In this document: piece by piece, positions 42,689-50,888 of the stretch
Layout: each line of letters begins with the position of its first letter
How positions within the stretch are numbered: the stretch's first letter is position 1
Notes under the pieces: generated by a model
What the model was told of the DNA's origin: nothing
What the model saw: only the letters and a program-made list of their open reading frames with translations
The model's database searches: none
Source of the DNA: an uncultured Bacteroides sp.
Lineage (GTDB): Bacteria; Bacteroidota; Bacteroidia; Bacteroidales; Bacteroidaceae
Direction: 5' to 3'
Assembly: GCF_958445495.1 (NCBI RefSeq)
Contig: NZ_CAUCSQ010000016.1
Location: forward strand, 1-64,000
Length of the DNA: 64,000 nucleotides
Position numbers and translations under genes: made by a program

Positions 42689-43426
42689 ATGGAAGAATCG
42701 GTTTTTAAGGAAAAAGTGCTAGTCTTGCATGTAAAGCAGGGATATGAAGACAGGGCTGAACACATTGAGAAGATGATGGCTGAATTGCACATCCCTTTCG
42801 AATACATCCTGGATGGGGATGTCAGTGACTTTACGGCAGTCATCCTGGATAAATATTTCAGAATCAACGATATGGTGAAGATGTACAACTTCCTTCCGCA
42901 AGTGTCGTGTGCATACAAGCATTTTCTGGGATATGAACGTATTCTGGAGAATAACTGGAAGGGAGCCCTCATTTTGGAAGACGATATTATTCTGAGAAAA
43001 GATTTCACAACGGTTTTTAATAACTGTATGCATGAATACGAAACGATGTCTGTTTCCGATATCTTTATCTCTTTTGAAGACAGTAGGCTGCGATTTGTGC
43101 CGAGAAGTCAGAGAGTGAAAGGAAAATACCTGTATAAAGGGAGTAAGGACCGTATGGCCGGTGCTTATTATATCAGCAACGGGGCAGCCCGGCGAATTAT
43201 GGATTATGTGTCGGAATACAAGTGTGACCGTCCGATAGATTTGTTGCATTCGTTATTGATTAAGCAAGAAGGCTTTCCATACTATTGGTGTCAACCGACT
43301 ATTGCCACGCAAGGAAGCTTCACCGGAAAATTCCATTCTTCTTTAAGTATAAAGGAAAAATTGGGTGCAACGGTTTTCTGGAAATTTAAGCTGGCCTATA
43401 AAAAGATGTTGTACTTTCTAAGATAG
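42689..43426 (+). CDS. Family 25 glycosyltransferase (LPS/LOS biosynthesis type)
   Basis: This 245-residue enzyme of the GT25 family transfers sugar to lipopolysaccharide/lipo-oligosaccharide or glycoprotein cores. Seen: KEKVLVLHVKQGYEDRAEHI at the N-terminus, where GT25 proteins have VINLxxxxDR; SCAYKHFLGYERILENNWKG; the acidic metal motif GALILEDDIILRKDF; and GAYYISNGAARRIMDYV, typical of GT25. A basic C-terminus (FKLAYKKMLYFLR) suggests membrane association. It is a single gene, not within a polysaccharide cluster, preceded by a long structured leader and followed by a bidirectional terminator. Confidence 0.88.
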   Translation: MEESVFKEKVLVLHVKQGYEDRAEHIEKMMAELHIPFEYILDGDVSDFTAVILDKYFRINDMVKMYNFLPQVSCAYKHFLGYERILENNWKGALILEDDIILRKDFTTVFNNCMHEYETMSVSDIFISFEDSRLRFVPRSQRVKGKYLYKGSKDRMAGAYYISNGAARRIMDYVSEYKCDRPIDLLHSLLIKQEGFPYYWCQPTIATQGSFTGKFHSSLSIKEKLGATVFWKFKLAYKKMLYFLR

Positions 43427-43479
43427 TGATAATAAAAAATACCGTGGCAATGAAGCAAACGGCATTTCAGTTTTTCAAG

Positions 43480-43546
43480 CGGATTCCCTGCAAGGCTTCC
43501 TTTTTTCTTTGGGAACAGGGAGGTAACTTTGCAGGGAATTCGTTTT
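43480..43546. terminator. Bidirectional terminator between the glycosyltransferase gene and tyrA
   Basis: attccctgcaa (43483-43493) pairs with ttgcagggaat (43529-43539) perfectly, extended by a G-U and two G-C pairs, with TTTT after it and an A-run partner on the other strand. Confidence 0.8.
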
Positions 43547-43566
43547 ATCAATGCTGAAGACTGGAT

Positions 43567-44340
43567 TTATTTAATTTTCTCCCGAATTTTTGTCAGATAC
43601 TTTTTCATGCCTTCGGCATCTTTGTTTTCGATAATCTCAAGCAGGTTCTTCAACTCCGTCCGGATATTGGCTACTTGTCCCGGAGTACGCGGATTGAATA
43701 GGATTTCCTGGAGCAGGTAATCGTCCTCGCTTAGCAACCCTTTGGCGATAGCCATGTGTTTTTTGAACGTAGTTCCCGGAGCTTCTTGGTGTTTCATAAC
43801 GGCTGTGAAAACGAAAGTCGATACGAACGGGATAGAAAGCGAATAAGCTACGGTTTCGTCATGCTCGTCAAAAGTATATTCAAAAATATTCAGCCGTAGC
43901 GTCTGGTAAAGGTCTTTGAAGAAAATTTTTCCCAGATGGTCTCCCTCGCTGATGATAATGGCGTTTTCGCTACTCAGGTTGCTGAGGCTGGCGAAAGTGG
44001 GACCGAACATCGGGTGAGTGGAGACATACCGGAAACCGCTTTCTTCATAAAATTTCTTCAACCCGGTTTTTACGGAAGCGATGTCGCTGATGATACAGTC
44101 TTTGGGCAATACGGGCAATACTTTACGGAAAGCGTCCAACGTGTATTTCACTGTTGCGGCGTTGATAACCAGTTCCGGTTCAAAATCCTTTATCTCCTCC
44201 AATGTCGTAAACCGGTATGTGTTGTAGACGAAACGCAACTGGTGCGGATTGACGTCAAACACTGCCGTTTCATGTTGGAAGCTAAGGATATCGGTAAAGA
44301 AGGAGCCCATTTTCCCAGCTCCGAGTATTAAAATTCTCAC
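43567..44340 (-). CDS. tyrA: Prephenate dehydrogenase
   Basis: It oxidatively decarboxylates prephenate to 4-hydroxyphenylpyruvate in tyrosine synthesis. The 257-residue protein has the NAD-binding start MRILILGAGKMGSFFTDILS, the segment IISDIASVKTGLKKFYEESG, and RYVSTHPMFGPTFASLSNLS with the catalytic histidine region. There is no fused chorismate mutase (that domain sits on the DAHP synthase). It is the last gene of the pheA operon, about 90 nt after the DAHP synthase gene. Confidence 0.92.
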   Translation of the reverse strand: MRILILGAGKMGSFFTDILSFQHETAVFDVNPHQLRFVYNTYRFTTLEEIKDFEPELVINAATVKYTLDAFRKVLPVLPKDCIISDIASVKTGLKKFYEESGFRYVSTHPMFGPTFASLSNLSSENAIIISEGDHLGKIFFKDLYQTLRLNIFEYTFDEHDETVAYSLSIPFVSTFVFTAVMKHQEAPGTTFKKHMAIAKGLLSEDDYLLQEILFNPRTPGQVANIRTELKNLLEIIENKDAEGMKKYLTKIREKIK

Positions 44341-44430
44341 GTTTATTATCTGTTTAATGGTCGATGATGGGTAGATTCAAAATTAGTGATGAATACCAAT
44401 TGTCCTCATCATTTACCGGTTATCTCTCTG

Positions 44431-45492
44431 TTATTTGTTGATTATCTCCATTTGTTGCCTTACTGACTCTTCATGAATCGCTTCGAAAATTTTCTTCATA
44501 AATTCAGAGTCCATGCCGCATTGTTCTCCTTGCGCACCGCGTTTTTCAAGGATTTCATTGTAACGTCCGGTCTGCAAGACAGTGATTCCGTGCTCCTTCT
44601 TGTAAGTACCGATTTCACGGGCTACGCGCATTCTTTTCGCTAATTCCTGGATAATGTTGTCATCACATTCGTCGATTTGCTTGCGGAGTTGCGTCAGATT
44701 CTCGGTAGACTGGGTTTCCGTACGGATGACAAGCAGGTTGAGAATATAATCCAGCACGTCTGGAGTTACCTGTTGGGAGGCATCGCTCCATGCACAATCC
44801 GGGTTACAGTGGCTTTCTATAATCAGTCCGTCGAAATTCAAGTCCATAGCCTGTTGGCAAAGTGGTGCCACTAACTCCCGTTTTCCACCGATATGGCTTG
44901 GATCACAGAAGATAGGCAAGTCAGGAATGCGGCGGCGCAGTTCGATAGGAATGTGCCATTGGGGAAGATTCCGGTATATTTTCTTTTCATAACTGCTGAA
45001 ACCGCGGTGGATGGCAGCTAGGCGTTTCAGTCCCGCGTTGTTGATACGTTCCAGAGCCCCAATCCACAATTCAAGGTCCGGGTTGACGGGATTCTTTACA
45101 AGGACAGGGATATCTACCCCTTTCAAAGCATCGGCAATTTCCTGCACGGCAAACGGATTGGCTGTGGTGCGCGCGCCTACCCAAAGAATATCAATCCCGG
45201 CTTTCAGACATTCGTAGACATGTTTGGCTGTAGCCACTTCGGTAGAAACATACATTCCCGTTTCCTGTTTCACTTCCTTCAACCAGGCAAGTCCGTCTAC
45301 ACCGACTCCTTCGAAACCTCCCGGTTTGGTGCGCGGCTTCCAGATGCCGGCACGGAATATTTTCAATCCTTTAGAAGCCAATTGCTTGGCAGTATCCATT
45401 ACTTGTTCTTCTGTTTCTGCACTGCATGGGCCGGCTATCACAATCGGTCTTTTTGTCTCGACACCCGGTAATAAAATAGATTCAAGTTCCAT
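44431..45492 (-). CDS. Bifunctional DAHP synthase / chorismate mutase
   Basis: A 353-residue fusion. Residues about 1-255 are a DAHP synthase (first shikimate step: phosphoenolpyruvate plus erythrose 4-phosphate) with VIAGPCSAETEEQVMDTAK, FRAGIWKPRTKPGGFEGVG, VGARTTANPFAVQEIADAL, AAIHRGFSSYEKKIYRN and FCDPSHIGGKRELVAPLCQQ. Residues about 265-350 are an AroQ-class chorismate mutase: LRKQIDECDDNIIQELAKRM then AREIGTYKKEHGITVLQTGR. The fusion couples entry and the branch point. Type Ibeta (AroA-like) enzymes of this kind are usually feedback-sensitive through the mutase domain; known for the family, not shown here. Confidence 0.94.
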   Translation of the reverse strand: MELESILLPGVETKRPIVIAGPCSAETEEQVMDTAKQLASKGLKIFRAGIWKPRTKPGGFEGVGVDGLAWLKEVKQETGMYVSTEVATAKHVYECLKAGIDILWVGARTTANPFAVQEIADALKGVDIPVLVKNPVNPDLELWIGALERINNAGLKRLAAIHRGFSSYEKKIYRNLPQWHIPIELRRRIPDLPIFCDPSHIGGKRELVAPLCQQAMDLNFDGLIIESHCNPDCAWSDASQQVTPDVLDYILNLLVIRTETQSTENLTQLRKQIDECDDNIIQELAKRMRVAREIGTYKKEHGITVLQTGRYNEILEKRGAQGEQCGMDSEFMKKIFEAIHEESVRQQMEIINK

Positions 45493-45614
45493 ATTCTTAT
45501 CTGTTTTTTATGTTCTTGTTAATTATTTGTTTCTGATTAATCATCCGCCTCCTGAAAGAGCTCCAAGGTGTGTTTTTTTGCATACCCTTTTTCTTTCCTT
45601 TTCTCAAGAGAGGT

Positions 45615-46781
45615 TCAGTACTGTATCTTCTTTATCCTTTCCAACGCTTCCGCTAGTTTGGCATCCTTACAGCAGAGGGAAATGCGGATATACCTTGCCC
45701 CGTTGCTGCCGAAAATAAATCCCGGCGTGATAAACACCCTCGCCTCGTGTAAGACCTTCTCCGTCAATTCTTCTACATCTTTACAGGAAGCCGGGATTTT
45801 TCCCCAGAGAAACATGCCGACCTGGTTTTTGTCATACGTACAACCTAATGCCTCCATTATTTCTCCTGCCAGTTGACGACGGTTGCGGTAATTCCGGTTG
45901 TTGCCTTCATACCAGTCAGCCTCTGCTTCCAGGGCAGTGGCGGCCGCCAACTGCATGGCACGGAACATGCCGCTGTCGATATTGCTTTTTACTTTCAATA
46001 TCCATTGTATGAATTCTGAGTTTGAGGTAAGCATGCCGATACGCCATCCCGGCATGTTGTGGCTTTTACTCATCGAGTTGAATTCGATGCAACACTCCTT
46101 GGCTCCCGGCACACTGAGAATACTGAGCGGTTGGCTGTTTAAGATAAAACTGTACGGGTTATCGTTGACAATCACGATATTTTTGCGGCGTGCGAAATCA
46201 ACGAGGCGTTCATACAGATCCAAAGTCGCGTTGGCTCCCGTCGGCATATTCGGATAATTGGTCCACATCAACTTCACGCGGCTTAAATCTGCCTTCTCCA
46301 ACATTTCAAAGTCAGGCATCCAGCCGTCTTCTTCTTTCAAATCGTAATTGATAACTTCCGCGCCGAGTATTTTACTCAAAGAAGTATAAGTCGGGTATCC
46401 CGGATTAGGAACCAATACCTGTTCCCCCGGATTGACGAAAGCCAGTGTCACATGAAGGATTCCCTCTTTCGAACCGATTAACGGTTGTATTTCCGTGTCC
46501 GGGTCCAGGCTGACTCCGTACCAACGCCGATACCATCCGGCAAAACCTTTACGGAGTTCGGGAATGCCTATGTACGGCTGGTATCCGTGTACGTTCGGGT
46601 CGTGCGCGCTGTTGCACAACGTTTCTATCGCTTCCTTGGAAGGCGGCATATCGGGGCTGCCGATTCCCAGGCTGATAACATCCTTTCCTTCCGCATTCAT
46701 CCGCGCTACTTCTTTCAGCTTCTTGGAGAAGTAATATTCGCTTACACCCGCCAGTCTGTCGGCAGGGGCTATCTTATACAT
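45615..46781 (-). CDS. Class I/II aminotransferase (probable aromatic/prephenate-type)
   Basis: This is a PLP enzyme of fold type I. I place the start at MYKIAPADRLAGVSEYYFSK (388 residues; overlap of 8 nt with pheA), with an alternative ATG six codons earlier. It has SLGIGSPDMPPSKEAIETL, LVPNPGYPTYTSLSKILGAE, WTNYPNMPTGANATLDLYER, VNDNPYSFILN and the PLP lysine in IEFNSMSKSHNMPGWRIGML. Its place between pheA and the DAHP synthase indicates transamination of phenylpyruvate/4-hydroxyphenylpyruvate or of prephenate. A diaminopimelate-type aminotransferase (LL-DAP type) is the main alternative by similarity. Confidence 0.88.
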   Translation of the reverse strand: MYKIAPADRLAGVSEYYFSKKLKEVARMNAEGKDVISLGIGSPDMPPSKEAIETLCNSAHDPNVHGYQPYIGIPELRKGFAGWYRRWYGVSLDPDTEIQPLIGSKEGILHVTLAFVNPGEQVLVPNPGYPTYTSLSKILGAEVINYDLKEEDGWMPDFEMLEKADLSRVKLMWTNYPNMPTGANATLDLYERLVDFARRKNIVIVNDNPYSFILNSQPLSILSVPGAKECCIEFNSMSKSHNMPGWRIGMLTSNSEFIQWILKVKSNIDSGMFRAMQLAAATALEAEADWYEGNNRNYRNRRQLAGEIMEALGCTYDKNQVGMFLWGKIPASCKDVEELTEKVLHEARVFITPGFIFGSNGARYIRISLCCKDAKLAEALERIKKIQY

Positions 46782-47622
46782 TTGACTTTCCTTCTGCATA
46801 TTCGCCTAATATTTTAAGTTCTTTGGTTAATGGAGTAATTGCCGCGATGGATTGTTTATACCTGAGATAGTCATTGAACGCTACATCCACATAAAATTGA
46901 TATTCCCATTCCCGTCCGATAATCGGCAATGACTGTATTTTAGTCAGGTTGATGTTGTAGAATGAGAGGATGGACAAAACCTGCGACAAACTGCCCTCCG
47001 TGTGAGGGAGAGTGAACACGACGCTCGCTTTGTCGATACCGTTCGTACGGTGCTGGCGGAATTCGTCCGCCTGCCAGGGATCGGCTACTACTAGAAAACG
47101 GGTGAAATTGTGTTTGTTTGTTTCAATGCCTTCCTGAAGAACTTTCATCCCGTAACGTTCGGCTGCCGTCTTGGAGCAGATGGCGGCATGTCCTTTCAAG
47201 TTCTCATTCTTGATAATCTCCGCGCTGCGTGCTGTGTCTTCCCCTTCCACCACTTTCAGTTGCGGGTGCTGGTTCAGGAACTCCCGGCATTGCATCAGGG
47301 CGATAGGGTGGGAGTTGACTTCGGTCAGGTCTTCCCAGCTCTCGTCGGGCAGGCAGACGAAACTATGCGAGATGCGTAGCTTGTATTCACCGATGATCTG
47401 TGTCCCGCTTTGCCTCAACAGCTCGTTGTTGTGCAGCAGGCTTCCCGCAATCGTATTCTCGATGGCTAGCATTCCGATAACCTGACTGTCTTTACGTATC
47501 GAAGTAAACACATCTTCGAAGCTGGCGCAACAGATTAATTCTATATCTTCTCCTTCGAAGTAGTTGTGTGCGGCGATATCGTGATATGAGCCGATTGTTC
47601 CTTGAATTGCTATCTTTTTCAT
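46774..47622 (-). CDS. pheA: Prephenate dehydratase
   Basis: It converts prephenate to phenylpyruvate. The 282-residue protein has MKKIAIQGTIGSYHDIAAHN, MLAIENTIAGSLLHNNELL, HSHPIALMQC-like segment VNSHPIALMQCREFL, the catalytic HNFTRFLVVADP (TRF motif), and a C-terminal ACT domain (about 195-275: KASVVFTLPHTEGSLSQVLS, with NLTKIQSLPIIGREWEYQFY), the usual site for phenylalanine feedback. It is the first structural gene of the aromatic operon, preceded by the attenuator described separately. Confidence 0.95.
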   Translation of the reverse strand: MKKIAIQGTIGSYHDIAAHNYFEGEDIELICCASFEDVFTSIRKDSQVIGMLAIENTIAGSLLHNNELLRQSGTQIIGEYKLRISHSFVCLPDESWEDLTEVNSHPIALMQCREFLNQHPQLKVVEGEDTARSAEIIKNENLKGHAAICSKTAAERYGMKVLQEGIETNKHNFTRFLVVADPWQADEFRQHRTNGIDKASVVFTLPHTEGSLSQVLSILSFYNINLTKIQSLPIIGREWEYQFYVDVAFNDYLRYKQSIAAITPLTKELKILGEYAEGKSNV

Positions 47623-47641
47623 TGTTTTTAAGTTGTTATAT

Positions 47642-47675
47642 AAAAAAATCCCGCGTCCATGTCGGAGCGGGATTT
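47642..47675 (-). terminator. Attenuator terminator of the pheA operon
   Basis: Minus-strand RNA AAATCCCGC (47667-47675) pairs with GCGGGATTT (47646-47654), a perfect 9-bp stem followed by TTTTTTT, 20 nt before pheA. Its 5' arm overlaps the segment TCCCGCTC (47665-47672), which can instead pair with the upstream antiterminator. Confidence 0.85.
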
Positions 47676-47714
47676 ATATGATTAATTTCTCTATTTAGTC
47701 CTTAAGCATCACTG

Positions 47715-47801
47715 TCACTTGATACATACAAACTCCCGCTCTACTTTTTTGCTAAAGTAAAAGTAAAAAAAGAAGTAATATGCATAAGTAAACGATTTCA
47801 T
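47715..47801 (-). CDS. Phe/Tyr-rich leader peptide of the pheA operon attenuator
   Basis: A 28-codon frame read from ATG at 47801 to TGA at 47715-47717. Residues 4-16 read FTYAYYFFFYFYF: 6 Phe and 5 Tyr in 13 codons. The tail is SKKVEREFVCIK. It resembles in design the Escherichia coli pheL leader, but senses both Phe and Tyr codons, matching an operon that makes both. The codons for residues 21-23 are the antiterminator arm, so a ribosome stalled in the aromatic run leaves that arm free and favours read-through, while one reaching the stop covers it. A promoter with both consensus boxes lies 40 nt upstream. Confidence 0.85.
   Translation of the reverse strand: MKSFTYAYYFFFYFYFSKKVEREFVCIK
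47734..47741 (-). promoter_or_regulatory. Antiterminator arm inside the pheA leader peptide
   Basis: Minus-strand GAGCGGGA (codons 21-23 of the leader) is perfectly complementary to TCCCGCTC at 47665-47672, the 5' part of the terminator. Pairing here would destroy the terminator. Confidence 0.75.
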
Positions 47802-47841
47802 TTCAAATCTCTGTTTTTGCTCTGATTTTTTAATTCTGGGG

Positions 47842-47871
47842 CAAAAGTAATAATTTTCTGTCAGATGCAAA
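47842..47871 (-). promoter_or_regulatory. Near-consensus promoter of the pheA aromatic operon
   Basis: Minus strand -33 TTTG (47868-47871), 18 nt, then -7 TACTTTTG (47842-47849). The transcript should start near 47835, about 34 nt before the leader-peptide ATG. Confidence 0.75.
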
Positions 47872-47982
47872 CAAAAAATGATATTTTTTTTGTTTTTTCC
47901 CCTGAAATAGATAAAAAAGCTATTCCTCGTTACAACAATGCTTCTTGCCGGATAGCATTTTCCTGCCGTTGGATGTCTTCTC

Positions 47983-48945
47983 TCAAAAGATTCCCGGCAA
48001 AGCTTCGGGTTTGGGGCCTAAGTTCTTGAATTCCCCGTTTAGTCCGGTCTCCTCTTTCGGATTCAGTTCCAGGGATTTCTTCATATCTTCTACGGAACCC
48101 TCCTTGTCGCCGTTCAGCAGTTTGGCCCTGCCGCGTTCCTTATAGGCTTCTGCAAAGCTGGGGTTCAACTCGACAGCCTCGTCAAACAGGTTGATGGCTT
48201 CCGCCAGTTTTTTTCGGTTGATGAAGAGCTGCCCCAAATAGAGGTAAGCCTGTTCATTGAACGGATTTATCTCGGTTACCAGTTTATAATCGTTTTCCGC
48301 CTCTTCTTCCTGCCCATTGGCCTCTTTCACCTTTCCGCGCAGGAGGATGGCGGTTTCTTCTTCCGGATTCTGGGCGAGCACGGCGTCAATATCCTCCATT
48401 GTTTCTTTGTATTGCCTCATTTTCAGCAATGCTTCGGCACGCATCAGGCGGGCTTCGGTGAAGTCATCTTTCAGGGCAATCGCCTTAGTCAGATGGGCAA
48501 TCGCCATCAAGCCGTCCTCCTGCCCTTTGCGTGCTTTCCCTAACAGGTAATGTGCAACGGCATTCCCTTCTTCAATGGCGATAGCCTCGCTTGCAGCCTT
48601 TTCCATTCCCTTGTAGTCTTCTTGTATGAAGCAGACATTGGCGAGCGTCAGGAAAGTCTGGGTGATGCCGGGTTCCATAACCGTCATTTGGTTCAGCAGT
48701 TCACGTGCCTTTTCCGTTTCGCCCGTCTGGATGTAAAGTTGGCTAAGGTATCCCATAGTTTCGAAGTCTTCCTCGATGGCAAGAGCTTCCGTGAAACATT
48801 TTACCGCATAGTCCGGACGTCCCATGCGTTGAGCGCGCAAGCCGTCGTATTTGAAGATTTCGAATCTTTTCCGGTCGTTTTTCTGTTTTTCACTTTCCGG
48901 CGTTTCCGATTTCCCGGAAAAAAAAGATTTAAAAAAGTTCGGCAT
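47983..48945 (-). CDS. Tetratricopeptide-repeat protein
   Basis: The 320-residue protein has an N-terminal basic/polar stretch (MPNFFKSFFSGKSETPESEK) without a clear signal peptide. About seven consecutive TPR units run from residue 35 to 310: GRPDYAVKCFTEALAIEEDF, TGETEKARELLNQMTVMEPG, EGNAVAHYLLGKARKGQEDG, FNEQAYLYLGQLFINRKKLA and AEAYKERGRAKLLNGDKEGS. TPR arrays act as protein-binding scaffolds; the partner is unknown. It is followed (leftwards) by the pheA promoter region and preceded by recQ-recJ in the same direction, 38 nt away. Confidence 0.88.
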   Translation of the reverse strand: MPNFFKSFFSGKSETPESEKQKNDRKRFEIFKYDGLRAQRMGRPDYAVKCFTEALAIEEDFETMGYLSQLYIQTGETEKARELLNQMTVMEPGITQTFLTLANVCFIQEDYKGMEKAASEAIAIEEGNAVAHYLLGKARKGQEDGLMAIAHLTKAIALKDDFTEARLMRAEALLKMRQYKETMEDIDAVLAQNPEEETAILLRGKVKEANGQEEEAENDYKLVTEINPFNEQAYLYLGQLFINRKKLAEAINLFDEAVELNPSFAEAYKERGRAKLLNGDKEGSVEDMKKSLELNPKEETGLNGEFKNLGPKPEALPGIF

Positions 48946-48983
48946 GATATATTGTTTTTGAGTTACCTTGCAAATGTAATAAC

Positions 48984-50888
48984 TTATTTTGAAATATGCA
49001 GCATTCCGTCTTGCATCTTCAGTTTGCCTTCTTCTAGCAGATATTGGACAGCACGGCCGGCATCCTCCTTTCCGGCAGTAATTTTGTCGGCCAGCTCAGT
49101 GGGAGGGAGAGGATTTCCGGAGAGCGCTTCCATGATTTGTCCTTTTATCTTGTCGAAAGAGCTGTCGGACAACCCGTCGTTTCCGTGACGGTTGAGGCAG
49201 ACATCACATTGTCCGCAGTTGTGATCATTCTTCTCTCCGAAATAACGGAGCAGCATCCGGCTGCGGCAAACCGATTCGGTGGTGACGTATTCTTCCATCG
49301 CCTTGATACGTGCCTCGTATCTTGCTTTCCGCTCTTCATACACGGAAGCGGGGATATGCAGGTAGCGCAGTTCCATCCGTTCGCGTGTATATATAATATA
49401 AGGTGTCTTTTTACGCGGGATATAATCTACGATGCGACGCTTAGTCAAAGTCACCAGTATGTTGTAGATTTGTTGCCGTGTCAATCCGCTACGCACGGAG
49501 AGGGTTTCTTCGCTGATGTAGGCGTAGTCGGTGAATACCCCAGTGTAGGAGCGGAGGATAGTTTGTATCAGCACTTCCGTATCCGTCCCCATTTCCCGGA
49601 GTTTATACAACTCGTCCCGCCGGATAGTGAAAAGAATGCGGGAAGCGTTGTCCTGCTCTTCCGTATATTCTAGATATCCCGCCTGGGTGAGTATTTTTAA
49701 CGCGCTGTCCACCGGGACAGGAAAGTATTTGAACTTTCTACAAAATTCCTCCAGATTGAACTCGCGGATGCATTGGAAGCCGTCTCCCATCGCCATCTGG
49801 TAATAATATTGCAGATGTTCGTAGACATTGAGGATATACTCTTTGGAGGGAAAAGTATCCGCAATCCGCCGATGAAGGGCTATCCCGTCGATTTTGGTAT
49901 ACAGGATAATGGCATAGGCTTTCTTGCCGTCCCTTCCCGCACGCCCTGCTTCTTGGAAATAAGCTTCGGGAGAGTCAGGAAGGTCGAAATGTAATACGGC
50001 GCGTACATCGGGCTTGTCTATTCCCATACCGAAAGCGTTAGTGGCCACCATGACGCGCACCTCTCCGTTTTGCCAGCGTTTCTGCCGTAAGTCTTTTACG
50101 GCATTATCCAGCCCGGCATGATAAAAATCGGCGGTAATGCCCTCATTCGTCAGCAGTTCTGTAATCTCTTTGGTACGCCTCCTGCTACGGACATAAATGA
50201 TGGCGCTTCCCGTTATCTTCCGTAGGATGTGCAGCAGTTCCCCCGTCTTGTTCTCCGTTTCCCGGACGATGTATGCAAGGTTTTTCCGTTCGAAACTCAT
50301 GCGGAAAACATTTTCTTGACGGAAGTTCAGTCGCGCTTGGATGTCTTTTACCACCTCAGGGGTTGCTGTCGCCGTCAGTGCTAGCACAGGGACTTGGGGT
50401 AACAGTCTTCTGATTTCTGCTATTTTCAGGTAAGCCGGGCGGAAATCATACCCCCATTGTGAGATACAGTGGCTTTCGTCTACCGTAATCATGGAGACCT
50501 TCATGGAACGAAGTTTGGTACGGAATATTTCTGTGTCCAGCCGTTCCGGAGAGATATAAAGGAATTTGTAGTCGCCGAAGATGCAGTTCTCCAGTGCGGT
50601 GATGATTTCCTGTCGTGTCATGCCGGAATATACGGCGATGGCTTTGATGCCGTGCTTCCGTAAGTTCTGCACCTGGTCTTTCATTAAGGCGATAAGGGGG
50701 GTGATGACAATACAAAGTCCTTCTCCGGCGAGAGCGGGTACTTGGAATGTGATGGATTTGCCTCCGCCGGTCGGCATCAGCCCCAATGTATCCTTCCCCT
50801 CGCCTATGCTGGCGATAATCTCCTCCTGCAAGTCGCGGAAGGAGTCATATCCCCAGTATTGCTTCAATATCTCCCGATACTTATTCAA
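48984..50888 (-). CDS. recQ: ATP-dependent DNA helicase RecQ (short form)
   Basis: A 634-residue 3'-5' helicase. Motifs: TLGLMPTGGGKSITFQVPAL (Walker A, K44), CIVITPLIALMKDQVQNLRK, MITVDESHCISQWGYDFRPA (DESH), LALTATATPEVVKDI, TNAFGMGIDKPDVRAVLHFD and FQEAGRAGRDGKKAYA. The zinc/RQC region has CRSRMLLRYFGEKNDHNCGQCDVC. The C-terminus ends soon after (about 60 residues) without a recognisable HRDC domain, so this is the short RecQ form. The start overlaps the recJ stop by 8 nt, indicating an operon. Confidence 0.95.
   Translation of the reverse strand: MNKYREILKQYWGYDSFRDLQEEIIASIGEGKDTLGLMPTGGGKSITFQVPALAGEGLCIVITPLIALMKDQVQNLRKHGIKAIAVYSGMTRQEIITALENCIFGDYKFLYISPERLDTEIFRTKLRSMKVSMITVDESHCISQWGYDFRPAYLKIAEIRRLLPQVPVLALTATATPEVVKDIQARLNFRQENVFRMSFERKNLAYIVRETENKTGELLHILRKITGSAIIYVRSRRRTKEITELLTNEGITADFYHAGLDNAVKDLRQKRWQNGEVRVMVATNAFGMGIDKPDVRAVLHFDLPDSPEAYFQEAGRAGRDGKKAYAIILYTKIDGIALHRRIADTFPSKEYILNVYEHLQYYYQMAMGDGFQCIREFNLEEFCRKFKYFPVPVDSALKILTQAGYLEYTEEQDNASRILFTIRRDELYKLREMGTDTEVLIQTILRSYTGVFTDYAYISEETLSVRSGLTRQQIYNILVTLTKRRIVDYIPRKKTPYIIYTRERMELRYLHIPASVYEERKARYEARIKAMEEYVTTESVCRSRMLLRYFGEKNDHNCGQCDVCLNRHGNDGLSDSSFDKIKGQIMEALSGNPLPPTELADKITAGKEDAGRAVQYLLEEGKLKMQDGMLHISK

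Larger units (their letters stand above)
47623..47982 (-). other. pheA operon control region
   Basis: These 360 nt hold the promoter (47842-47871), leader peptide (47715-47801), antiterminator arm (47734-47741) and terminator (47642-47675), each listed separately. The remainder, 47872-47982, is the 3' flank of the TPR gene. It contains a weak aatgct/agcatt hairpin (about 47935-47962, minus strand) that is not followed by a T-tract. Confidence 0.7.

Noticed and set aside
47690..47728. Second possible mini-frame in the pheA leader (MYQVTVMLKD)
   Set aside because: It has almost no Phe/Tyr and overlaps the end of the aromatic leader; the 47801 frame explains the attenuator fully.
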